Position numbers and translations under genes: made by a program. Of a stretch of DNA of 21,717 nt, positions 8,982 through 14,645 are shown one piece after another. This DNA comes from an uncultured Eubacterium sp. (GTDB taxonomy: Bacteria; Bacillota; Clostridia; Lachnospirales; Lachnospiraceae): positions 1 to 21,717 of the forward strand of contig URYE01000045.1 of the NCBI GenBank assembly GCA_900551945.1. The letters are read 5' to 3'. Numbering within the stretch: position 1 is the first letter of the stretch; each line of letters starts with the position of its first letter. The notes under the pieces are model-generated. The model made no database searches and was not told the DNA's origin. It saw nothing but the letters and a program-made list of their open reading frames with translations.

Positions 8982-9998
8982 ATGAAACTTAGAAGTAGCA
9001 AAGCGGCGATGTACGCAGGTGTAGGAATGGTTATGGGACTTATGCCAGTACTCCCAGTGGTAGCCGACGCACAAACTACCTATGAGCAACAACAAAGTAC
9101 AATACTTGAAACAAACAACACAATACAGGCATCATACACAATTAATGTGTCAGATATAGTTGCAGCAGGTTACGAAGAAGAAAACAAAGAAACAGGAGCT
9201 TTTGATAATAAAGCAATAAGTGTTACAGGTCCATATATTGATGTATATGCTCTTAATGATGATAATTCAGAAGTTGTAGGTCGACTTTATGAAAATAGTA
9301 TTGCAGATACACTTGAAATTGGAAAAGAATGGACTAAGCTTAGTTCAGGAAATGTTATAGGCTTTGTAAAAACTAATATGTTATGCTTTGGTGAAGAAGC
9401 AGAATGTATTGCAACACAAAATGGTGGAGCTGATTATAGCTTTTCACTAGGATATACTATAGAAGAAGCTTTGGCAAAGGAAGAAGCTGAAAGAATAGAA
9501 GCCGAAAGAATAGAGGCTGAGAGAATAGCAGCAGAGCAGGAAGCAGCTCGAATAGCGGAAGAAGAAGCTAGAAAAGCGGCTGAGGCAAAGGCTGTAGTAA
9601 CTTATGGTTCTGGAATGTCAGTGTCTAATGAAGAATTGTTAATACTTTCTACAATAATTGACTGGGAAGCTGGTTGGGAAAGTTATGAGGGAAAATTAGC
9701 GGTAGCTAACGTAGTACTTAACAGAGTAAAAAGTGGAGCATACGGTAACTCAATTACAGCTGTTGTGTATGCACCATATCAGTTCTCTGGGGTAACAGAT
9801 GGTGCAGGAAATGTATCATCGACATTTGCTGCAAGATTGGCAGCAGGCCCAAGAACACAAGAATGTACACAAGCGGCGCTTGATGCACTTTCAGGAGTGA
9901 ATAATATTGGAAGTTATACATCTTTTAGAGGTTTATCAATTGCAAATTATTCTTCATATTCAAGTTATATGATTATAGGAAACCATTGTTTCTTCTAA
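8982..9998 (+). CDS. Secreted cell-wall hydrolase, SleB/CwlJ (Hydrolase_2) family
   Basis: This is a 338-residue exported protein predicted to cleave peptidoglycan. The ATG at 8982 is chosen over 8952 because AAAGGAAAG (8968-8976) sits just upstream. It then begins with a clean signal peptide: MKLRSSK, a hydrophobic core, and a likely cut after A-D-A at about residue 30. Next comes an SH3-like segment (about 70-125, VYALNDDNSEVVGRLYEN...GFVKTNM). An Ala/Glu/Arg-rich helix (about 145-195, with repeats of AERIE) follows as a spacer. The C-terminal catalytic domain has WEAGWESYEGKLAVANVVLNRVK, with the family's conserved glutamate, and ends IIGNHCFF as in SleB/CwlJ proteins. WalR-like boxes upstream fit a wall-remodelling role. 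Spore-cortex lysis is an alternative, but the SH3-like and helical parts suggest a vegetative enzyme. Confidence 0.88.
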   Translation: MKLRSSKAAMYAGVGMVMGLMPVLPVVADAQTTYEQQQSTILETNNTIQASYTINVSDIVAAGYEEENKETGAFDNKAISVTGPYIDVYALNDDNSEVVGRLYENSIADTLEIGKEWTKLSSGNVIGFVKTNMLCFGEEAECIATQNGGADYSFSLGYTIEEALAKEEAERIEAERIEAERIAAEQEAARIAEEEARKAAEAKAVVTYGSGMSVSNEELLILSTIIDWEAGWESYEGKLAVANVVLNRVKSGAYGNSITAVVYAPYQFSGVTDGAGNVSSTFAARLAAGPRTQECTQAALDALSGVNNIGSYTSFRGLSIANYSSYSSYMIIGNHCFF

Positions 9999-10059
9999 TA
10001 ATATCAAGCGAATTGTAAATGTTTGACATAAAAATATTTTATATATTAAGTTTATAAAT

Positions 10060-10154
10060 AAAAATATCTTTTCTAAATTATTTATTACTAACTAAAGCGG
10101 ATTAAAAATATTTTCTTTATTAGTAAGATAATAATTTAGAAAAGATATTTTTTT
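10060..10154 (+). terminator. Very long hairpin terminator after the hydrolase gene
   Basis: A perfect 23-bp stem (10060-10082 with 10130-10152) is extended inward by TTACTAA (10085-10091) with TTAGTAA (10120-10126). Seven T (10148-10154) close it on the + strand. It functions plausibly as a terminator, but the arm is much longer than needed. It could also be a captured inverted-repeat element. Confidence 0.7.
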
Positions 10155-10388
10155 AGTTAAGATATTAAATTTATTAAATTATAATGTGTTTTAAAAGTAG
10201 ATTAAAATTAAAGGCTGATAATCTAAAACTTATATATTTTAAGAAGTTTAAATTTAGAATGAATATCAAATATAGTTTGTAATAATAATAAGTTGTGTCT
10301 TTTAATAAAATGGGCAGGTCACAGTTAATTCACAAAATAATGCTATTTAAAGTTTGGATATGTGCTATTTGTTTTTTTAAAAGTACAG
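10155..10388. other. AT-rich spacer, no gene seen
   Basis: No open frame with a ribosome binding site, no convincing hairpin and no promoter beyond the -10 at its right edge could be supported here. Confidence 0.4.
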
Positions 10389-10394
10389 TATAAT
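10389..10394 (+). promoter_or_regulatory. -10 element for the lipoprotein gene
   Basis: A perfect TATAAT is present, with only a poor -35 (TATTTG at 10366-10371, 17 bases upstream). Transcription would begin near 10401, directly before the hairpin at 10405. A regulated promoter that needs an activator would fit the weak -35. Confidence 0.45.
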
Positions 10395-10400
10395 GGCTGA

Positions 10401-10523
10401 TGTAAACCAGTTGACTGCTGGTTTCATAAACCTAAATAAACCTAAAACCAAAAAACCAAAAAACCAAAAACCAAATTAAAAACAAAACCAAAGACACTTT
10501 TTAAGTGTCAATCGGAGGAAGCA
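10401..10523 (+). promoter_or_regulatory. Structured, G-free leader of the lipoprotein mRNA
   Basis: The leader has three parts. First is a 5' hairpin AAACCAG-ttgactg-CTGGTTT at about 10405-10425. Then a run of about 70 bases (10421-10492) contains no G at all and repeats AACC separated by A-runs. Last is a second hairpin, GACACTT-TTT-AAGTGTC (10493-10509), immediately before the ribosome binding site GGAGG (10513-10517). A G-free single-stranded tract between two hairpins would keep the leader open and may protect the message from decay. Confidence 0.6.
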
Positions 10524-12113
10524 ATGAAAAAGAGTGTAAAGAAGTTAGCTGCACTTGGATTAACTACAGTATCTGTAGTTAATTTAGTAGCCTGTGGAAG
10601 TTCTGAGTCTAGTGGCTCAAAGTCAAGTTCAGGTGAAGTTACTAAGCCAGAAAAATTTTCTGTAATGGTAAACAGTACTGTTGTTACTGAAACAAATGGT
10701 GCGAGTGCATTTTATGATTATCTTAAAGAGTTGACAGGACTTGATATCGAATGGAAGCGTCCTGACCATAGTGGTTACTATGATGCAGTTGCTAATGCAT
10801 TCAACTCAACAGAAACTATGCCAGACGTTGTATTATTGTCTTCAGATTATTATGCATTATATGCAAATAATGGATTTTTATGGGATATGACAGATGCTTG
10901 GAATAATTCAGACGTTAAAAAGTCATGTAGACTTGTAGATGGTGCTGAAAGCACAATTAAGAACCTTATGGTAAACGGTGAAGACGGAGAAAAAGCAATG
11001 TACGGCTTTACTGCTGCAAGAGGTGATGGTTGTGTTTCTTACTTAAAGCAGTCATGGCTTGAAGACGCAGGAATTAACGTAGCAGATGTAGATGGAGTTA
11101 CTCTTGATTTCGATACATTTTATGGTTACTTAAAGCAGATGAAGGAAAAGAAAGGTCATTATGTAATTTCTGCTCCAGGATTTATCTGTACTTCAGAACC
11201 ATATACAAACTACCTTCCAGAATTTTATCAGAAAGCACAATATACTTTCTATAAGAACTCATCTGGTGAATATGTAGATGGATTTACAGAGCAAGCAATG
11301 AAGGATGCTCTTCAAAGAATTAGAACTGCTGTAGAAGATGGCGTTATTGATAAGGAAACTGTTAATAATTCAACATCAAATGCAAGAGATAAGTTCTATT
11401 CAAAAGACGCATCATCTGAATCAGGTATGTTTACATACTGGTCAGGTACATGGGCTAATACTCTTAAGGTAAATCTTGCTTCTAAGGGTCTTGATGATAG
11501 ACTTATAGCTCTTAAGCCAATCAAGGAACTTGGTGCATATACACAGAGAATTCCAGGAATTTGGACTATTACAACTGCTGCTGAAAACCCAGAAGGAATA
11601 TTTAAGTATTTCCTTGAAAGTATGTTAGACGGTGGCGATGTTCAAGTAGCATGGGAATACGGTGCTAAGGGAACACACTGGGATACAAAGGCTGAAACTG
11701 TTACACTTCAGGGTGAGTCAACAGGTACAACATATAGTGAAGGCGAGTTCCATATGCTTCCATCACCTGAAAAGCCAAATACTCTTCAGACAAAGAACAA
11801 TGTTGACCCATTACTTGCAATGACAACATTTGAAAAGACAGAGTCTAATCCAGAAGGAACAGACCCAGGACTTCAAACAATATCTCAGACTGCTATTGAT
11901 AACAGTGAATTCTTCTTTGAAAACTGTCAGGGTTATGAAACATTACCTATGACAACAGAATTATCAGAAGGTTCAACTGATATTAATACAGCAAGAAATT
12001 ATGTAATCGCTCAGACAGCTTTAGGTTACATGACAATTGATGAAGGTATGGATTACTACAATAAGACTGTTGGTAACCTTGTTAAGAGTGTATTAAAGTC
12101 TTTAAATAAGTAA
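10524..12113 (+). CDS. Extracellular solute-binding lipoprotein
   Basis: This is a 529-residue membrane-anchored binding protein of an ABC importer, probably for a sugar or oligosaccharide. The N-terminus is a lipoprotein signal: KK-rich start, hydrophobic core, and lipobox LVAC with the lipidated cysteine at residue 24, followed by a Ser/Gly-rich linker. The rest has the look of large family-1 binding proteins of Clostridia and Bacilli (LplA/YtcQ-like), including ETMPDVVLLSSDYYALYANNGFLWDMTDAW and an aromatic-rich sequence such as FTYWSGTWANTLK. GGAGG lies six bases before the ATG. A strong terminator follows at 12207-12242 and no permease or ATPase gene is adjacent, so it is an orphan here. 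The strong ribosome site and structured leader suggest abundant product. The ligand cannot be assigned from sequence. Confidence 0.88.
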   Translation: MKKSVKKLAALGLTTVSVVNLVACGSSESSGSKSSSGEVTKPEKFSVMVNSTVVTETNGASAFYDYLKELTGLDIEWKRPDHSGYYDAVANAFNSTETMPDVVLLSSDYYALYANNGFLWDMTDAWNNSDVKKSCRLVDGAESTIKNLMVNGEDGEKAMYGFTAARGDGCVSYLKQSWLEDAGINVADVDGVTLDFDTFYGYLKQMKEKKGHYVISAPGFICTSEPYTNYLPEFYQKAQYTFYKNSSGEYVDGFTEQAMKDALQRIRTAVEDGVIDKETVNNSTSNARDKFYSKDASSESGMFTYWSGTWANTLKVNLASKGLDDRLIALKPIKELGAYTQRIPGIWTITTAAENPEGIFKYFLESMLDGGDVQVAWEYGAKGTHWDTKAETVTLQGESTGTTYSEGEFHMLPSPEKPNTLQTKNNVDPLLAMTTFEKTESNPEGTDPGLQTISQTAIDNSEFFFENCQGYETLPMTTELSEGSTDINTARNYVIAQTALGYMTIDEGMDYYNKTVGNLVKSVLKSLNK

Positions 12114-12206
12114 TTGTTTTGTATCATATAAATGTTAATACATTTATTTTGATAGAATATATATATTAGGAAAAAAGAACGGTAGTTTGTTAATTCAAAC
12201 GAAGTG

Positions 12207-12242
12207 AAAAAGCACAGATGAACTAATCACCTGTGCTTTTTT
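12207..12242 (+). terminator. Terminator of the lipoprotein gene
   Basis: AAAAAGCACAG (12207-12217) pairs with CTGTGCTTTTT (12231-12241), the stem extends past one A-C mismatch to TGA/TCA, and the tail has six T. Confidence 0.9.
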
Positions 12243-12266
12243 CGTTATTAAATTTAGGGTTGCGAG

Positions 12267-12421
12267 GCTAGTAGGAGTATATAATATTGACACACACCAG
12301 TAAAAGTACAATCAGTCATATTTGTATGCCACAATCGAACAAGTATGTTCATTGCAAGCATACAAATATAACTAATTGTTCTTTTAATGGTGCATTTACA
12401 ATATTATATACTCCTACTAGC
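12267..12421. repeat. Giant 155-bp imperfect palindrome (hairpin element 1)
   Basis: The outermost 23 bases (12267-12289, starting GCTAGTAGGAGTATA) are an exact reverse complement of 12399-12421. Inside are a second arm sharing ACACACCAGTAAAAG on the left with CTTTTAATGGTG on the right, then a perfect 12-bp stem (atatttgtatgc with gcatacaaatat), then CAAT/ATTG and GAACA-agta-TGTTC at the centre (12337-12350). Altogether most of the 155 bases can pair. The inner part is related to the element at 13707-13809. An open frame at 12287-12529 crosses it and is an artefact. Confidence 0.9.
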
Positions 12422-12675
12422 TTACGGAAGGTTTACTTATGGTTACTAATTATTGTATTATTACACGCAATTCTTTTTTTAATAGAAATTGTGAATTTAC
12501 TTGATAGTATTAAATATTTATTTTATTAGTACGGTGATAAAATTTTATAAGTAAGTTGTCTGTATAAAATGTATTGCGGTAATAGTGTTGTGAATAATTG
12601 ACAAGGAATACAACTTACTATGGGTTGAAATTTGCAAAAATAGGTTGGGAGTGTGTGTGGGCAATATTTGTTTGA
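12422..12675. other. Intergenic stretch between hairpin element 1 and the patatin gene end
   Basis: It holds the second copy of the 34-base dispersed repeat (12481-12514) and a 10-bp inverted repeat (12550-12559 with 12610-12619). The latter could end the - strand patatin transcript but lacks a strong T-run on that strand. No gene was supported. Confidence 0.45.
12481..12514. repeat. 34-base dispersed repeat, copy 2
   Basis: It matches 8678-8711 in the same orientation at 31 of 34 positions. It starts 60 bases after hairpin element 1. Confidence 0.6.
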
Positions 12676-13545
12676 CTATAAAGGAGTATTGTTGGTAATG
12701 CCGTAAAATTCTTTTACTTGTTCGGCGTATTTACTGCCTTTTGAGTAACCGTCTTTGTATAGGTCTAGTATTTTATCTTTGTCTTTTTCCATTCTTGAAA
12801 AACCGTCGGTGTGGTCAGGTCTTATTACGATGACTTTTCCTGCTTTTTCGTATTTTTCTAGGCGTTTTAGACATTTGTTGTAGCGGGTTGCTCTTTTTAG
12901 TAGGTCGTTGGCAAGTTCTGGGTATTTTAGATAAGCTTTTGCCATTACTTTTATTGAAGCAGAAGTCGTTTTTTTGTAACCTGGTTGTCTTGTTAGGACT
13001 ACAACTACTCTGTCACAACCGTCTTTGAAGGCTCTTTCAAATGGAATTGAGTCACTAAGACCGCCATCAAGATAAGGTGTATCATTAATGTATATGTATG
13101 GAAAAAGCATAGGGAGTGCGCAAGTTGCTTTTAGAACTTGGTTAGTTTTATCTTCTCCAGTGTAACGCATATATTCTGGTTTTCCAGTAATTACATTTGT
13201 TACAACGCAATAAAATTCTCCTTTATAAGCTTTAAATGCTTCATAATCAAAATGTACTAACTGGTTAGGAACGGTTTCGTATAGGAATTCGAGTCCGCAG
13301 TAACATTTATTCTTGCGGTCAACCATATTGCCAACACTCATATATCGTTTGTCATCACGATAGTCCATTATTATTTTTAGATTTCTACCTGCTTGTTTTG
13401 AAGCATAACATACGCCATAAGCCGCCCCTGCTGATACACCAATCATATAATCTGGCATAATATCTCTTTTTATAAATGCGTCCATGACACCACATGAAAA
13501 AACTGTTCTTAATGCTCCACCCTCAAATACAATTCCTGTTTTCAT
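12676..13545 (-). CDS. Patatin-like phospholipase
   Basis: This is a 289-residue serine acyl hydrolase of the patatin family with a Ser-Asp dyad. The oxyanion-hole motif EGGALR lies at 8-13, the nucleophile elbow G-V-S-A-G puts Ser at 38, and the second catalytic residue is D159 in LDGG. There is no signal peptide or membrane segment, so it is probably cytoplasmic and acts on membrane lipids from inside. The C-terminal third is Lys/Arg-rich. GAGG lies seven bases before the ATG on the - strand. It resembles the RssA/YlbK-like patatins widespread in Firmicutes, whose substrates are mostly unknown. An unusual hairpin leader precedes it (13562-13631). It lies downstream of the XRE regulator gene on the same strand but is separated from it by hairpin element 2 and its own likely promoter. 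Confidence 0.9.
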   Translation of the reverse strand: MKTGIVFEGGALRTVFSCGVMDAFIKRDIMPDYMIGVSAGAAYGVCYASKQAGRNLKIIMDYRDDKRYMSVGNMVDRKNKCYCGLEFLYETVPNQLVHFDYEAFKAYKGEFYCVVTNVITGKPEYMRYTGEDKTNQVLKATCALPMLFPYIYINDTPYLDGGLSDSIPFERAFKDGCDRVVVVLTRQPGYKKTTSASIKVMAKAYLKYPELANDLLKRATRYNKCLKRLEKYEKAGKVIVIRPDHTDGFSRMEKDKDKILDLYKDGYSKGSKYAEQVKEFYGITNNTPL

Positions 13546-13561
13546 TATTAAGCCTCATTTC

Positions 13562-13647
13562 TGCGTTGTGTATTAGTTGAATTTATAAGAAAATATATTG
13601 TTTTCGCCTTATACAACGCAATAAGGCGGTATGTTATATTTTCTTAT
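13562..13647 (-). promoter_or_regulatory. Palindromic leader with a loop complementary to the ribosome-site region of the patatin gene
   Basis: A perfect 8-bp hairpin (CGCCTTAT/ATAAGGCG, 13605-13612 with 13621-13628) has an 8-base loop. On the - strand this loop reads TGCGTTGT. It is exactly complementary to ACAACGCA at 13569-13562, which ends five bases before the GAGG ribosome site. A perfect 13-bp outer arm (13585-13597 with 13635-13647) surrounds the hairpin. With the candidate -35 TTGACT at 13666-13661 and -10 GAAAAT at 13643-13638, the RNA would start near 13631, so the inner hairpin would sit at its 5' end. A pseudoknot or switch controlling translation is an inference. Confidence 0.55.
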
Positions 13648-13666
13648 TAATTTGGGGAAAAGTCAA
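13638..13666 (-). promoter_or_regulatory. Possible patatin gene promoter
   Basis: On the - strand TTGACT (13666-13661) and GAAAAT (13643-13638) are 17 bases apart. The -10 is poor (4 of 6) and overlaps the outer arm of the palindrome, so a protein bound there could block it. Confidence 0.35.
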
Positions 13667-13706
13667 GTGGTGTGAAAGTTTCAATTTCTTTATTTTGCAT
13701 TTATAT

Positions 13707-13809
13707 AAACAAAAACACACCAGTAAAAGAAAAACTAACTATATATGTATTCTTTAATAGAATAGGCTATATATAATTAATTGTTCTTTAAATGGTGTGT
13801 TTATTGTTT
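13707..13809. repeat. 103-bp hairpin element 2
   Basis: The ends AAACAAAAACACACC and GGTGTGTTTATTGTTT are near-perfect inverted repeats, and the complementarity continues to the centre (TATTC-tttaata-GAATA, 13749-13765). Its left arm shares ACACACCAGTAAAAG with element 1, and its right arm shares AATTGTTCTTT-AATGGTG. The centres differ. Both elements keep the same G-A mismatch within CCAGTAAAAG. It lies 20 bases past the stop of the XRE gene. Confidence 0.85.
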
Positions 13810-13828
13810 GTGTAATTTTATAGCAAAT

Positions 13829-14092
13829 TTATTTTTGTTCTTGATGTTCTTCTAGTAAATCTGAACAACTTACATTTAGTACTTTGGCAAATGTTTTTAA
13901 TTCTATATCAGTAACAAATCTCTCTCCCGACTCTATACGTTGTATGGCGTTTTTATCTAATTCTATTCCCTCTAACTGCATTTTATCAGCAAGGGCACGT
14001 TGAGATGTCTTTGGTAGAAGTGATTTGCGAAGTTTTGCAATATTAATACCTGAGATATTGTTTCCACCGTTAGGTGCTTTGTTTTTATACAT
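13829..14092 (-). CDS. XRE-family helix-turn-helix regulator
   Basis: This small DNA-binding protein (87 residues from the chosen start) has one HTH domain of the Cro/C1 class: INIAKLRKSLLPKTSQRALADKMQ as the first helices and NAIQRIESGERFVTDIELKTFAKVLNV as the recognition and packing helices. It has no sensor or dimerisation domain beyond a short tail. A longer frame begins at 14113, but the purine-rich AAAGGG site (14105-14100 on the - strand) falls inside that extension. It is correctly placed seven bases before the ATG at 14092, so the shorter form is preferred. It is divergent from the small gene at 14267, and the space between holds two matching dyads that are the natural candidate operators. 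Autoregulation is therefore likely. Confidence 0.82.
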   Translation of the reverse strand: MYKNKAPNGGNNISGINIAKLRKSLLPKTSQRALADKMQLEGIELDKNAIQRIESGERFVTDIELKTFAKVLNVSCSDLLEEHQEQK

Positions 14093-14106
14093 TAACATTC
14101 CCTTTC

Positions 14107-14127
14107 TTGACATTTACTGCTTGTCAA
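14107..14127. promoter_or_regulatory. Operator-like dyad 1
   Basis: TTGACA-N9-TGTCAA, identical to dyad 2 at 17 of 21 positions. It overlaps the -35 of the rightward promoter and covers the predicted start of the leftward (XRE gene) transcript. Confidence 0.7.
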
Positions 14128-14149
14128 TTATTAAAGTATATGTTAAAAT
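14121..14149 (+). promoter_or_regulatory. Rightward promoter for the small unknown gene
   Basis: TTGTCA (14121-14126), 17 bases, TAAAAT (14144-14149), with an extended -10 TG at 14141-14142. The -35 lies within dyad 1. Confidence 0.65.
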
Positions 14150-14164
14150 GAAAGAAAATTGACA
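14135..14164 (-). promoter_or_regulatory. Leftward promoter for the XRE gene
   Basis: On the - strand TATACT (14140-14135) is a good -10, 18 bases from a weak -35 TGTCAA (14164-14159) that lies in dyad 2. The RNA would start near 14128, giving a leader of about 36 nt to the ATG at 14092. Confidence 0.55.
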
Positions 14165-14179
14165 TTCACTAAATGTCAA
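14159..14179. promoter_or_regulatory. Operator-like dyad 2
   Basis: A perfect dyad of two 8-base arms, TTGACATT and AATGTCAA, around CACTA. Its centre is 52 bp, about five helical turns, from the centre of dyad 1. It lies just after the rightward start and over the leftward -35. Confidence 0.7.
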
Positions 14180-14266
14180 AAACGTTAAAATTTAAAAAAT
14201 AAAATTATAATATTGGGTAAATAATATATATATCATATATAATAATATAATGGAGTTGACAGGAGT

Positions 14267-14557
14267 ATGGGGAATATTGAAGAAAAAGATTTACCGTATA
14301 TAATAGATAATATGCAAAATATACTAAATAATATGCAACGTAATATTTCAAATTTTAATCAACAAAAGACAAAGTTATATTGGTCACAAGTGAAAATGTC
14401 AAATAATATCAAGTTTTGGCATAAAGATGTAGAAGCTATAAAACATTTGAATAACTTATTAGATAATATGTTAATTTATACAGAAAAGATAATGATATTT
14501 GTAGAATGTACTTTTTATAGTTCTGTTTATAGTTATAATAAATGTTTGGAAAATTAA
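14267..14557 (+). CDS. Small protein of unknown function, divergent from the XRE gene
   Basis: This 96-residue protein is not recognised. It is rich in Asn, Lys, Ile and Met, appears mainly helical (DNMQNILNNMQRNISNFNQQKTKLYW and HLNNLLDNMLIYTEKIMIFVECTF) and has no signal peptide or clear membrane segment. The C-terminal part is more hydrophobic and has two cysteines. The start is uncertain: AGGAG ends only one base before the ATG, while TGGAG at 14251-14255 is eleven bases away. It has its own operator-bearing promoter next to the regulator, so it is probably the regulated target. A link to a toxin, immunity or phage-related function is possible but not shown by the sequence. Confidence 0.6.
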   Translation: MGNIEEKDLPYIIDNMQNILNNMQRNISNFNQQKTKLYWSQVKMSNNIKFWHKDVEAIKHLNNLLDNMLIYTEKIMIFVECTFYSSVYSYNKCLEN

Positions 14558-14560
14558 AAA

Positions 14561-14597
14561 TTGCACAAATTGAATTGATTTGTTAGTATATTAACAA
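14561..14597 (+). promoter_or_regulatory. Promoter and overlapping dyad before the AlkD-like gene
   Basis: TTGCAC (14561-14566), 17 bases, then TAGTAT (14584-14589) with an extended TG. The -10 is inside an 18-bp dyad (14580-14597, TTGTTAGTA/TATTAACAA) with one mismatch, so a repressor site is plausible. Confidence 0.45.
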
Positions 14598-14645
14598 GCA
14601 AAATGTTGTAGTATTATATTATTTATGGAAAGGATAAGGATATTT

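Noticed and set aside
10440..10492. CRISPR-like or tandem-repeat array in the AACC-rich leader
   Set aside because: The units are irregular, 5-9 bases long, with no spacers. It is low-complexity DNA, not an array.
12287..12529. 80-residue open frame between the lipoprotein and patatin genes
   Set aside because: It runs through the giant palindrome and the 34-base repeat and has no ribosome site. Its hydrophobic tail comes from AT-rich DNA.
13707..13809. Terminator between the XRE and patatin genes
   Set aside because: The hairpin is large enough, but no T-run follows it on the - strand, and its shared ends with the element at 12267 point to a repeat family.
14092..14113. Longer start for the XRE regulator at 14113
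   Set aside because: That start overlaps the operator-like dyad and has no SD. The AAAGGG purine box fits the ATG at 14092.
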